From the NCBI RefSeq assembly GCF_023499215.1, contig NZ_JAKHSK010000006.1:120807-184806 (forward strand): 64,000 bases of DNA, written 5' to 3'. The notes beneath the pieces are model-generated. The model was not told where the DNA came from and searched no databases. It worked only from the letters and a program-made list of their open reading frames with translations. Positions 55,066 through 63,822 of the stretch are shown piece by piece (within the stretch, counting starts at the first letter, position 1; each line of letters begins with the position of its first letter). Position numbers and translations under genes: made by a program. This DNA is from Zunongwangia pacifica (GTDB lineage Bacteria; Bacteroidota; Bacteroidia; Flavobacteriales; Flavobacteriaceae).

Positions 55066-55080
55066 TCAAGTTTAAATTCT

Positions 55081-56268
55081 ATGAAAAAAGTTGTAGTAGG
55101 ACTCTCAGGAGGTGTAGATAGTAGTGTTTCAGCCTATCTTTTAAAAGAACAGGGCTACGAGGTTATTGGATTGTTTATGAAAAACTGGCATGACGATTCG
55201 GTGACTATTTCAGACGAATGTCCATGGTTAGAAGACAGCAATGACGCCATGATTGTGGCTGAGAAATTAGGAATCCCATTCCAAACGGTAGACTTAAGTG
55301 AGCAATACAAAGAGCGTATCGTAGATTATATGTTTAATGAATACGAACGCGGCAGGACACCAAATCCAGACGTATTATGTAATCGCGAGATCAAGTTTGA
55401 TGTTTTTATGAAAATCGCGCTTTCTCTGGGGGCAGATTATGTGGCCACCGGTCATTATTGCCGTAAAGGCGAGATCGAAAAAGATGGCGAAACAATCTAT
55501 CAACTTTTAGCAGGGAAGGATAACAACAAAGATCAGTCTTACTTTTTATGCCAGCTTACTCAGGAACAACTATCTAAAACCCTATTCCCTATTGGGGAAC
55601 TTCAAAAATCTGAAGTTCGTAGAATTGCTGCGGAACAGGAGTTGATTACAGCAGATAAAAAAGATTCACAAGGACTTTGCTTTATTGGAAAAGTGCGTTT
55701 ACCAGATTTTCTTCAGCAAAAATTAAAACCAAAAGAAGGTAATATTGTTGAAATTAAATCTGATATCGAAACTTACAATATCGATACTCCTGAATTTGAT
55801 TCTAAAATTGAAGAATTAAAATTTCTTGCTCAAAAACACCAATATCAGCCAAACGATGGTAAAGTGGTTGGGAAACATCAGGGAGCCCATTATTTTACCA
55901 AAGGACAGCGTAAAGGCTTGGCTGTTGGCGGCACACCAGAGCCACTTTTTGTAATCGATACCGATGTTGAAGAAAATGTAATTTACACAGGACAGGGTAA
56001 AAATCACCCCGGAATTTATCGAAAAGCACTTTTTATCAATGCCGATGAAGTGCACTGGGTTAGAAAAGATCTTAGTTTAAAACCGGGAGAAACCTTGCAG
56101 TTAAAAGCAAGAATACGGTACCGCCAGCCTTTACAGGAGGTAACGCTACATCAAACAGAGCACGGTATGTATATCGTTTTTGAAACGCCGCAGGCTTCAA
56201 TTACCGAAGGCCAGTTTGTTGCCTGGTATGATGGCGAAGAATTATTAGGGTCTGGTGTAATTTCTTAA
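55081..56268 (+). CDS. mnmA: tRNA-specific 2-thiouridylase MnmA
   Basis: Thiolates U34 of tRNAs for Lys, Glu and Gln. The N-terminal ATP-pyrophosphatase motif is [15 protein letters not shown], the first catalytic Cys is in [13 protein letters not shown] and the second in [10 protein letters not shown]. The [10 protein letters not shown] segment of the middle domain is present. An insertion of about 35 residues (around 225-260) separates it from the preceding conserved Gly-Asn-Ile. Its length of 395 fits Bacteroidota members. The next gene begins 21 nt downstream. Confidence 0.94.
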   Translation: MKKVVVGLSGGVDSSVSAYLLKEQGYEVIGLFMKNWHDDSVTISDECPWLEDSNDAMIVAEKLGIPFQTVDLSEQYKERIVDYMFNEYERGRTPNPDVLCNREIKFDVFMKIALSLGADYVATGHYCRKGEIEKDGETIYQLLAGKDNNKDQSYFLCQLTQEQLSKTLFPIGELQKSEVRRIAAEQELITADKKDSQGLCFIGKVRLPDFLQQKLKPKEGNIVEIKSDIETYNIDTPEFDSKIEELKFLAQKHQYQPNDGKVVGKHQGAHYFTKGQRKGLAVGGTPEPLFVIDTDVEENVIYTGQGKNHPGIYRKALFINADEVHWVRKDLSLKPGETLQLKARIRYRQPLQEVTLHQTEHGMYIVFETPQASITEGQFVAWYDGEELLGSGVIS

Positions 56269-56289
56269 ATTGCGGGAAACATACCTGTA

Positions 56290-57234
56290 ATGGCAACAAA
56301 TCGAATTACTAGACTTTTCAATATAAAATATCCACTTATCCAGGCCGGTATGGTCTGGGCAAGTGGCTGGAAACTGGCAAGTACCGTTAGCAATGCTGGC
56401 GGATTGGGAATTATTGGCGCCGGCTCTATGTATCCTGAAGTGCTTAAAGAACACCTTATAAAATGTAAAAAAGCGACCAACAAGCCTTTTGCCGTAAACG
56501 TCCCCATGCTCTATCCCAATGTGGAAGAGATCATGCAAATTATTATTGCAGAGAAAGTACCTATCGTTTTTACTTCTGCAGGAAATCCAAAAACCTGGAC
56601 TTCTCATTTGCAACAACATGGGATTATTGTTATTCATGTAGTAAGTAGTGTAAAATTTGCCTTAAAATCTCAGGAGGCCGGCGTAGATGCTGTGGTAGCG
56701 GAGGGATTTGAAGCGGGCGGACATAACGGTCGTGACGAAACAACGACATTTACCCTAATACCCATGGTCAGGGAAAAGTTAGAAATTCCAATTATCGCGG
56801 CAGGCGGAATTGCTACTGGGCGCGGCATGTTGGCCGCAATGATTTTGGGAGCCGATGCCGTGCAGATTGGAAGCCGCTTTGTCGCTTCAGTAGAAGCCTC
56901 TTCTCACATTAAATTTAAAGAAATGGTGATTAAAGCGCAGGAGGGCGACACTAAATTAACGCTAAAAGAACTGGCTCCCGTTCGCTTACTTAAAAATAAA
57001 TTCTTTGAAGATATTGAAGCACTTTACAAAAAAAGCCCTTCTAAGGAAGAGTTACAACAACTCTTAGGTCGCGCCCGTGCCAAAAAAGGCATGTTTGAAG
57101 GCGATCTGGTAGAAGGTGAACTCGAAATTGGTCAAATTTCAGGCTTAATTAAAACTATCAAACCCGCAGCTGAAATTGTAAAAGAAATCATCAAAGAATT
57201 TGAGAGCGTAAAATCTCAAGTAATTCAATTTTAG
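56290..57234 (+). CDS. Nitronate monooxygenase-like flavin enzyme
   Basis: The 314-residue TIM-barrel flavoprotein belongs to the 2-nitropropane dioxygenase/NMO-FabK group. Evidence: NIKYPLIQAGMVWASGWKLA and GGLGIIGAGSMYPE near the start, AEGFEAGGHNGRD in the middle, and IIAAGGIATGRGMLAAMILGADAVQIGSRF. The His in the GGHNG motif is retained. It could be a nitronate monooxygenase or an enoyl-ACP-reductase-like enzyme; the lack of fatty-acid genes nearby favours the former. Probably co-transcribed with mnmA. Confidence 0.85.
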   Translation: MATNRITRLFNIKYPLIQAGMVWASGWKLASTVSNAGGLGIIGAGSMYPEVLKEHLIKCKKATNKPFAVNVPMLYPNVEEIMQIIIAEKVPIVFTSAGNPKTWTSHLQQHGIIVIHVVSSVKFALKSQEAGVDAVVAEGFEAGGHNGRDETTTFTLIPMVREKLEIPIIAAGGIATGRGMLAAMILGADAVQIGSRFVASVEASSHIKFKEMVIKAQEGDTKLTLKELAPVRLLKNKFFEDIEALYKKSPSKEELQQLLGRARAKKGMFEGDLVEGELEIGQISGLIKTIKPAAEIVKEIIKEFESVKSQVIQF

Positions 57235-57357
57235 TTAAAAGCATCATCTATACTTCGTTTTTTTGGCTTTCACCAATACTTATTTTGTTTGACCTGTGTT
57301 AGAATAGGAAATTTGAGCAGATTTTCTATTTTGATTTATTGCACGATTATCGAGCAA

Positions 57358-57397
57358 AAAAAACAGGTCGAAAATTGATAAAATCGACCTGTTTTTT
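57358..57397. terminator. Bidirectional terminator after the flavin enzyme gene
   Basis: Arms 57358-57371 and 57384-57397 are exact reverse complements (AAAAAACAGGTCGA) with a 12-nt loop and T/A tails. It serves the rightward gene at 56290 and the leftward gene at 57441. Confidence 0.85.
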
Positions 57398-57440
57398 TGA
57401 GGCTATAAAAGCTCAGCAATATGCTTTAGAAAATAATTCT

Positions 57441-57704
57441 CTAGTAATTTTGAGAAGCTAAGCTTGTAAAAAATGCCATTCCTCCCAGGAACACAAAGAA
57501 AATAATAGATAATACGATCATTATTACATACAGCAATAACATTCCTTTAGCCCAATTTCTACGGGTATAATTGGGATCACTTCCAAAAGCCCATACCAGT
57601 AACATAATTATTCCTATAAATGGTAAACCAGCAACAAAAACGTATAATGCCCATTTTTGAGGGCTAATAAGATTTGATTGTTCAGGTTGATTATAATTCT
57701 CCAT
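57441..57704 (-). CDS. Small membrane protein
   Basis: The 87-residue product has two transmembrane helices (ALYVFVAGLPFIGIIMLLVW and LLLYVIMIVLSIIFFVFLGG) around a basic segment NYTRRNWAKGM. The N-terminus is hydrophilic. Similar short flavobacterial proteins are hypothetical. Function unknown. Confidence 0.7.
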   Translation of the reverse strand: MENYNQPEQSNLISPQKWALYVFVAGLPFIGIIMLLVWAFGSDPNYTRRNWAKGMLLLYVIMIVLSIIFFVFLGGMAFFTSLASQNY

Positions 57705-57798
57705 GATTTTTGATTGTTTTAATTGAATATAAAATGCAAGCTAGTTAAAAAACTCCTTTTATATATTGATATTAATCAATTTTCCAGAAATACTACTT

Positions 57799-58344
57799 TT
57801 AATCCTTAAGATATGTCGTTGCATTCATCACGCTGGCATAGAAATAATTTAAGGCCGCAAGAAAAGATTTTTGTACTTCAGCAGCATGTGCTGTCTCTCC
57901 GTTTATTTCTAGATTTTTTGTTGCACAGGCATCGCCTATTACGATACAATCGAATCCAAAATCTTTAGCCGCCCTTGTGGTTGCATCCACACACATATGC
58001 GTCATCATCCCGCAAATTACCAGTTGCTCCACATTTTGTTCCTGGAGCGTATTTAATAAATCTGTCCCTCTAAAACTATTTGGAAAATGCTTCACAATCA
58101 CTTTTTCTTTTTCAAGCGGAGCTACATTTTCATGAATTTCTGCCCCGTTTGTTTTTGGAATAAAAAAAGTCGCATCACCCCGAGTTGATAGGTGTTGTAT
58201 ATGAATAACAGGTGCGTCCTTAGCTCTAAATTTCTGCAAAACTTTTTTGGCATTTACACTTGCTTCCGCAGGTTTAAAAAGTTCCATGTTACCATTTTCA
58301 AAATAATCATTTTGAATATCAATTAAAATTAGTGCTGATTTCAT
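57799..58344 (-). CDS. Cysteine hydrolase (isochorismatase-like)
   Basis: The 181-residue enzyme of the isochorismatase-like hydrolase fold has the triad Asp in LILIDIQNDYF, Lys in VIVKHFPNSFRGTD and Cys in MMTHMCVDATTRAA. All three are present. Relatives include nicotinamidase, but the metal-binding DxHxxxH motif is absent, so the substrate is unknown. Single gene. Confidence 0.87.
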   Translation of the reverse strand: MKSALILIDIQNDYFENGNMELFKPAEASVNAKKVLQKFRAKDAPVIHIQHLSTRGDATFFIPKTNGAEIHENVAPLEKEKVIVKHFPNSFRGTDLLNTLQEQNVEQLVICGMMTHMCVDATTRAAKDFGFDCIVIGDACATKNLEINGETAHAAEVQKSFLAALNYFYASVMNATTYLKD

Positions 58345-58474
58345 ATCTAGAAGTCTTAAACTTTAGTCCGTTGTTATTTTTTTCAGAAATTATTTTCTCT
58401 TTTTATATCATATATTCTGGATTGCGGCTGATATAACCATAACCCAAATCATTTCTGATCACCGGTATTCATTA

Positions 58475-58510
58475 AAACAAATGCCCGGTTTAAAGAACCA
58501 GGCATTTGTT
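58475..58510 (-). terminator. Terminator of the osmC-like gene
   Basis: The arms 58475-58490 and 58496-58510 (AAACAAATGCC against GGCATTTG) form a stem with one mismatch and a 5-nt loop. U-rich leftward tail. Confidence 0.75.
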
Positions 58511-58532
58511 TATTTTTCAATTAAATTCTGTT

Positions 58533-58931
58533 CTACCAGATAAATTTAATATCTTTTTCCATATCTGGATGTAAACTATAGAAAACCGGGCAGGTTTTAG
58601 CTGCATTCTCTATAATCTTCATCACCTTATCATCAAATTTCTGGGGGAAAGTAAGCAATATTTCAATTTTTGAAATTCGTCGCGGATCGGTAGCCATTGT
58701 CTTGGTCACCTGTGCGGTAGTACCTTCTATAGAAATTTCCATGGCTTGGGCCTTTATCCCCATTATGGTGAGCATACAGGTTGCTAAAGCCGTAGCTACA
58801 GTATCTGTAGGAGAAAACGACTCCCCTTTCCCATGATTGTCTACGGGCGCATCAGTGATCATTCTAGTCCCACTTTGCAGGTGTTCTGCTTCAGTCCTTA
58901 AATTCCCTAAATATGTTACTTTGGCTGTCAT
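58533..58931 (-). CDS. OsmC-family peroxiredoxin-like protein
   Basis: The 132-residue protein matches the OsmC/Ohr-like fold: MTAKVTYLGNLRTEAEHLQSG at the start, DTVATALATCMLTIMGI with the peroxidatic Cys and then TCPVFYSLHP with the resolving Cys. OsmC-family enzymes detoxify organic hydroperoxides. Its start lies 41 nt inside the 3' end of the upstream LysM gene, in another frame. The conserved N-terminus supports this overlap as real. Confidence 0.9.
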   Translation of the reverse strand: MTAKVTYLGNLRTEAEHLQSGTRMITDAPVDNHGKGESFSPTDTVATALATCMLTIMGIKAQAMEISIEGTTAQVTKTMATDPRRISKIEILLTFPQKFDDKVMKIIENAAKTCPVFYSLHPDMEKDIKFIW

Positions 58932-60915
58932 CGGCTATTTGTAAAGTTAAATCTGGATTAATTTGAAGAATATAAACCGCTTTATTTCTGAAGCCACCTC
59001 CCGGCTGCGGCTCATACAAAAACTTATTCTCGTTATATTCTGTAAAACCTTTATAATGGCTAAATGAAGTATAAATATCTTCTGAAGCCGCTAAACGAAG
59101 TAAAACGTCCATAGTTAAATCATACCCCCTCACGGCATATTGATTTGGCGTAACGCCATATTCTTCCTGATATTTAGTCATAAAATCTGCAGAAACCTCT
59201 AAATTATATTCTTTATCTACCGATGGATAATGGAAATACAACTTTCCTAAATCTTCGTTAGTGATGCTTTCGTTATCGTAGCTATCATTTTTATTAGTGG
59301 TAAATAAAGTAATGTCAAGCTCCTCCCGTAATAATCGATTTAAGGCAGCAACGGTACTACTAATTGTCCCTACGTTGCTGGATTCTAATATCACCCAGTT
59401 TTGTGCCCCCGGTAATAATACATTTTTTAAACTTGCTTCTGAAACATAACCATTCACAGCATTTATAGTTCTGGCCGAAGGGAAAATATCAATTAATTTA
59501 TTTTTAATTTCAAAAGATTTAGAATCTGAAACAATGATCACATTTTTACCTTCTCCAAATTTCCGAAGATAATCTAGCATTGTATTACTCATGGTTTGCT
59601 GAGTGGGACGCGCAATAAACAAATTATTGCTCCCGCGCATTTCTTTATCTGAAAGTGGTGTGAATACAGGTATGTTTTTGTTTCTTAAACGCTCTGCAGC
59701 AGCCTCTGTAGTCGATTGTAAAAAAGGACCAATTACAGCATCAACATCATTAAAATTGTTGGTGTTGATAAGATTGGCAACTTCAGCCGCACTTCTTTTA
59801 GTATCATAAACTTTAGCCCGAGTAGAAATCCCTAACTCTTTCGCATCTTCCATAGCCATTTTAGCACCACTATAAAAATCCAGGCTAATTCTTAAAACAC
59901 GGTCGTCTAAAACAGCTTGCTTATATGCTCCATTACCTGCTGAATCTACCTGAATTTTATCTAAACTATAAGGAAGCATAAATACCAGGTTTTTAGGACT
60001 AAAATTAGAAAGGGAGTCTTTAAGATTTACCTTTTCTCCCTGTAGATTTTCAGCTTCACTGGTTAAACCGGGTACTACCCAATCTTCTGGATCCTGCTCT
60101 TCAGGGTTAGGAACTTTTAAAACCATTCCCCATTCTAATCCTTCTTCCTTTATAATTGGATTAAGAGCTAATATAGAGTCCTGTGTTACATGAAAACGCT
60201 GAGCTAAGCCATACAAGGTTTCTTGTGGCTTTACTTCATAAAACTTAAAGTTTTTATCTAAAAGCACTACGGGATCTGGAGAAACATTTGTACCAACCCT
60301 AAGCATAAGCCCTGGCTGCAAAACATCTACCGTTGGATTTAAAGCTTCTAATTCTTTTACCGTTAGACCATATTTTCTGGCAATACCATATTTGGTTTCT
60401 TTAGGTAAAACAATATGCTCTCTCACCTTACTTTTATCAAATTTCTGGCGAATTTCCTCTTTAGAAGTATTGTTAGGTTTTGCCACCACCCGATCTAATT
60501 TCCTAAAAACAGGGATACGAATGGTTTCTCCTTTTTGAAGCTCTTTAGAATATAATTGCTTATTATAACGCTTAATATCATCTATCTCTACATTATATTG
60601 CTGAGATAAGCTAAAAAGCGTTTCTTTCTTTTTAACCAGATGCTCTTTAAATTGAACCGGATCTAAACTTGGCGAACCGGTTTTAACCGGCATCCCTTTA
60701 TCCTTTATCGCTAAAGGGATAACCAGTTTTGAAGATTCTTCGATACCATTTTTTGCATCGGGATTATATTTGTAAATTTCTTCTTCAGAAACATTATAAT
60801 CCTTAGAAATACTGTAAACAGTCTCTCCTTTTTTTACGGTATGATACTTAAATTCCTGCGCAAACGCAGAAATTTTCATCATGCATAAAAAACAAATTAA
60901 AAAAAGGTATCTCAT
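58891..60915 (-). CDS. Exported LysM / periplasmic-binding-fold fusion protein
   Basis: The 674-residue protein has a signal peptide (FLICFLCMMKISAFAQ), then four LysM domains: about residues 23-68 (HTVKKGETVYSISK), 87-135 (HLVKKKETLFSLSQ), 165-210 (HIVLPKETKYGIAR) and 225-270 (YEVKPQETLYGLAQ). The rest (about 300-674) is a type I periplasmic-binding domain (GAKMAMEDAKELG, AVIGPFLQSTTEAAAERL, IPVFTPLSDKE). LysM should bind it to peptidoglycan. A ligand for the binding domain is unknown. Upstream of osmC, downstream of guaA. Confidence 0.88.
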   Translation of the reverse strand: MRYLFLICFLCMMKISAFAQEFKYHTVKKGETVYSISKDYNVSEEEIYKYNPDAKNGIEESSKLVIPLAIKDKGMPVKTGSPSLDPVQFKEHLVKKKETLFSLSQQYNVEIDDIKRYNKQLYSKELQKGETIRIPVFRKLDRVVAKPNNTSKEEIRQKFDKSKVREHIVLPKETKYGIARKYGLTVKELEALNPTVDVLQPGLMLRVGTNVSPDPVVLLDKNFKFYEVKPQETLYGLAQRFHVTQDSILALNPIIKEEGLEWGMVLKVPNPEEQDPEDWVVPGLTSEAENLQGEKVNLKDSLSNFSPKNLVFMLPYSLDKIQVDSAGNGAYKQAVLDDRVLRISLDFYSGAKMAMEDAKELGISTRAKVYDTKRSAAEVANLINTNNFNDVDAVIGPFLQSTTEAAAERLRNKNIPVFTPLSDKEMRGSNNLFIARPTQQTMSNTMLDYLRKFGEGKNVIIVSDSKSFEIKNKLIDIFPSARTINAVNGYVSEASLKNVLLPGAQNWVILESSNVGTISSTVAALNRLLREELDITLFTTNKNDSYDNESITNEDLGKLYFHYPSVDKEYNLEVSADFMTKYQEEYGVTPNQYAVRGYDLTMDVLLRLAASEDIYTSFSHYKGFTEYNENKFLYEPQPGGGFRNKAVYILQINPDLTLQIADDSQSNIFREFKD

Positions 60916-60957
60916 TTTATTTATTGAATTTTAGACTTTATAGGTTGAATACAAATG

Positions 60958-62487
60958 CTATTCCCATTCTATTGTTGCTGGTGGTTTAGAACTTATATCG
61001 TACACTACCCTATTAACGCCTTTTACTCTATTTATTATTGTATTCGAAGTTTTTTGCAAAAATTCGTATGGTAAATTTACCCAATCGGCGGTCATTCCAT
61101 CGGTAGATTCTACCGCTCTTAATGCTACAACCTGCTCGTACGTACGCTCATCTCCCATCACTCCTACAGATTGTACAGGCAATAAAATGGCACCGGCCTG
61201 CCAAACATGATCATAAAGATCCCAGTCTCTAAGCCCCTGAATAAAAATATGATCTACCTCCTGTAATATTCTTACTTTTTCAGCAGTGATATCCCCTAAA
61301 ATTCTAATGGCCAAACCTGGTCCCGGGAACGGGTGGCGACCTAAAAGTGTTTTAGAAATACCCAATTCGGCCCCCACTCGTCTTACCTCATCTTTAAATA
61401 ACATTCTTAGCGGTTCTACCACTTTAAGTTTCATAAAATCTGGTAAACCACCAACATTATGGTGCGATTTTATGGTTACTGAAGGACCATTAACCGAAAC
61501 AGATTCAATAACATCAGGATAAATAGTACCCTGCGCTAAATACGTAACATCTTTTATTTCATGCGCCTCATCATCAAAAACTTCAATAAAAGTGTTTCCT
61601 ATCGCTTTTCTTTTTAATTCAGGATCACTAAGCCCTGCCAAAGCCTCAAGAAAACGAGCAGAAGAATCTACGCCTTTTACGTTTAATCCCATGTCTTTAT
61701 ACTGGTGAAGAACGTCTTCGAATTCATTTTTACGAAGTAAACCGTTGTTCACAAAAATACAGTACAGGTTTTTACCAATAGCTTTATGCAAAAGCATAGC
61801 TGCTACAGTAGAATCTACACCGCCACTAAGTCCTAATACCACTTTATCATCACCAATCTTCTCTTTTAGCTCTGCTACCGTAAGATCTACAAAAGCACCA
61901 GGCGTCCAGCTTTGTTGTACCCCAGCGATATGCACTAGAAAGTTTTCTAATAACTGCTTACCATCTGTTGAGTGGTACACCTCTGGATGAAACTGAATAG
62001 CAAAGGTTTCTTCGCCTTCTATACGATAAGCCGCATTTAATACATCTGTTGTACTGGCTAAACGTACCGCATTTTCTGGCAATTCTTTTATAGTATCACT
62101 ATGGCTCATCCATACCTGAGAGTTCTCTTTGATGTCGTCAAAAAGTGGCTCGTCATTTTTAATAACAGATAAATTTGCCCTACCATATTCCCTGGTTTCA
62201 GAAGGTTCTACCTTACCGCCGTGAAAATGGGCTAAATATTGGGCACCATAGCAAACCGCCAGCATTGGTAATTTTCCTCTAATTTGAGACAAATCAGGAT
62301 GTGGAGCATCTTCTGCTCTTACTGAAAACGGACTTCCCGAAAGGATAACCGCCTTAAAGCCTGAAAGGTCTTGTGGAACTTTGTGAAATGGGTGAATTTC
62401 GCAGTAAATATTTAATTCTCTTACGCGTCTTGCAATCAATTGCGTATACTGCGAACCGAAGTCTAAGATGAGTACGTTATTTTGCAT
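60958..62487 (-). CDS. guaA: GMP synthase (glutamine-hydrolysing)
   Basis: Makes GMP from XMP. The glutaminase domain (1-190) has LAVCYGAQY (catalytic Cys) and [10 protein letters not shown] (His, Glu). The ATP-pyrophosphatase motif is [16 protein letters not shown], and the XMP-binding C-terminal domain ends in KPPATIEWE. The start is ATG 62487 ([16 protein letters not shown]); an upstream in-frame TTG lies in the -7 promoter element and is rejected. Length 509 is standard. Ends 42 nt before the LysM gene starts. Confidence 0.97.
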   Translation of the reverse strand: MQNNVLILDFGSQYTQLIARRVRELNIYCEIHPFHKVPQDLSGFKAVILSGSPFSVRAEDAPHPDLSQIRGKLPMLAVCYGAQYLAHFHGGKVEPSETREYGRANLSVIKNDEPLFDDIKENSQVWMSHSDTIKELPENAVRLASTTDVLNAAYRIEGEETFAIQFHPEVYHSTDGKQLLENFLVHIAGVQQSWTPGAFVDLTVAELKEKIGDDKVVLGLSGGVDSTVAAMLLHKAIGKNLYCIFVNNGLLRKNEFEDVLHQYKDMGLNVKGVDSSARFLEALAGLSDPELKRKAIGNTFIEVFDDEAHEIKDVTYLAQGTIYPDVIESVSVNGPSVTIKSHHNVGGLPDFMKLKVVEPLRMLFKDEVRRVGAELGISKTLLGRHPFPGPGLAIRILGDITAEKVRILQEVDHIFIQGLRDWDLYDHVWQAGAILLPVQSVGVMGDERTYEQVVALRAVESTDGMTADWVNLPYEFLQKTSNTIINRVKGVNRVVYDISSKPPATIEWE

Positions 62488-62490
62488 GCG

Positions 62491-62525
62491 CAAAATTAAG
62501 AATTTGAGCTAAAAATAAAATACAA
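62491..62525 (-). promoter_or_regulatory. guaA promoter, almost touching the start codon
   Basis: On the minus strand TTG (62525-62523) is followed after 24 nt by TAATTTTG (62498-62491), an exact TAnnTTTG. The ATG begins at 62487, only 3 nt further. Given usual Bacteroidota spacing the transcript would have almost no leader. Confidence 0.5.
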
Positions 62526-62591
62526 TCCACAATTATTTTATACTTACCATTATCACCGCAAAATATCAGGTTTTCGCCAGATTGTTATCAA

Positions 62592-62629
62592 AGATTATCT
62601 TAAACTATAATTAAAGTTTAAGATAATCT
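62592..62629. promoter_or_regulatory. 15-bp-arm inverted repeat upstream of guaA
   Basis: Arms 62592-62606 and 62615-62629 (AGATTATCTTAAACT and its reverse complement) surround an 8-nt loop. It lies about 100 bp upstream of guaA and a similar distance before the 62736 gene. No T run follows, so it is unlikely to be a terminator; a regulator site is possible. Confidence 0.5.
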
Positions 62630-62735
62630 CCTTATGCTATTTATCTATTAACGTTAAGCAGGCTTTTGCTTATTCGAATAATTATCCATTAATTTGTTTT
62701 AACCGAATTTTAACTTATCCGAAAATCCCCAATTC

Positions 62736-62867
62736 ATGAACCGCCAACAAGAAGAAGAGTATATGAACTCTTTACATCCATCCAGATCAGTGATAGAGCT
62801 GATTTATTACATCATGACTGTGATTTGTGTTGTAGGAATTGTAGCCATAATTTTTCAGCTTTTATAA
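62736..62867 (+). CDS. 43-residue single-helix membrane protein
   Basis: ATG 62736 opens a 43-codon frame: a hydrophilic start (MNRQQEEEYMNSLHPSR) and one transmembrane helix (IMTVICVVGIVAIIFQLL). Too short for usual annotation cut-offs but with a clean membrane-protein pattern. It lies 48 nt before the SIMPL gene and may be co-transcribed. Function unknown. Confidence 0.5.
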   Translation: MNRQQEEEYMNSLHPSRSVIELIYYIMTVICVVGIVAIIFQLL

Positions 62868-62915
62868 AAATTTAGATCTGAAATTGTTACTTTTATAGCA
62901 TAATTTATTCATGCT

Positions 62916-63641
62916 ATGAAATATTTAAGCGCAATTATTTTTTCTATTGCTATTGTTATTGCGGCCTGGTTTTTAGGCAATTCCTATGTTAACAGAGCTA
63001 ATCCAGATGGTACTATTTCTGTAACTGGTGCGGGTAGCGAAAATTTCACTTCAGACCTTATTGTTTGGGAAGGACGTTTTAGCCAGATGAGCGAAAACCT
63101 TGAGTCTGCTTACAATCAACTTAACCTTGATAAAAAAACGGTTAAAGATTATTTAATTGAAAAAGGTATTAAAGAAGAGAATATTGTTTTCAATTCAGTA
63201 CAGACCGATGAGCAGCGTGAACAGAAATATCAAAACGGAAATTACGTAGGTAGTATCTTTAAAGGTTATCAGCTTACACAAAGCGTAAAGATCGAATCTA
63301 ATGATGTTGAATTGATCGAAAGCGTAGCAAGGGAAATTACCGAATTACTGAATAAAGGGGTACAGTTTAATTCTACCCCACCTAGATACTATTACACCAA
63401 ACTGGCCGATCTTAAGATTGAAATGATCTCTAAAGCCACTGAAGATGCACGAGTAAGAGCTGAAAAAATTGCAGAAAATTCTGGTGGGACTTTAGGTGAA
63501 CTAAAAAGCGCCGATATGGGAGTTTTCCAGATTACTGGGCAAAACAGCGGTGAAGATTATAGCTGGAGTGGCGCATACAATACCGCCGATAAACGTAAAA
63601 CAGCAAGTATTACCATGCGTTTGGAATATGAGATTGAATAG
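62916..63641 (+). CDS. SIMPL-domain (DUF541) protein
   Basis: The 241-residue exported or membrane-anchored protein has an N-terminal helix (AIIFSIAIVIAAWFLG), then the SIMPL domain: ISVTGAGSENFTSDLIVWEG, LIEKGIKEENIVFNSVQT and the C-terminal helix ATEDARVRAEKIAENSGG. Members form oligomers and are found in the periplasm; the function is not settled. Single gene or paired with the 62736 gene. Confidence 0.87.
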   Translation: MKYLSAIIFSIAIVIAAWFLGNSYVNRANPDGTISVTGAGSENFTSDLIVWEGRFSQMSENLESAYNQLNLDKKTVKDYLIEKGIKEENIVFNSVQTDEQREQKYQNGNYVGSIFKGYQLTQSVKIESNDVELIESVAREITELLNKGVQFNSTPPRYYYTKLADLKIEMISKATEDARVRAEKIAENSGGTLGELKSADMGVFQITGQNSGEDYSWSGAYNTADKRKTASITMRLEYEIE

Positions 63642-63654
63642 TAAAGTCGCTTTA

Positions 63655-63749
63655 GTCATCCTATGGCAGGCAAAGCGGAGATATCTTTTGTAGATTGTTT
63701 TTGAAAAATTGAGATTTATCCATTCCGCTACGCTTCAGTCGAAATGACG
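63655..63749. repeat. REP-like intergenic element
   Basis: Begins GTCATCCTATGGCAGG and ends in CATTCCGCTACGCTTCAG, TCGAAATGACG. The second part is of the type found in many copies in flavobacterial genomes, read from memory, not from a search. No other full copy lies in this window, though GTCATCCTATG recurs at 63780. Confidence 0.5.
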
Positions 63750-63822
63750 CTTATTTTTTTAATTTTAAATTATGATTTTGTCATCCTATGTTTGTTGCAT
63801 GTAGATTTAAGAGAAATAATGA

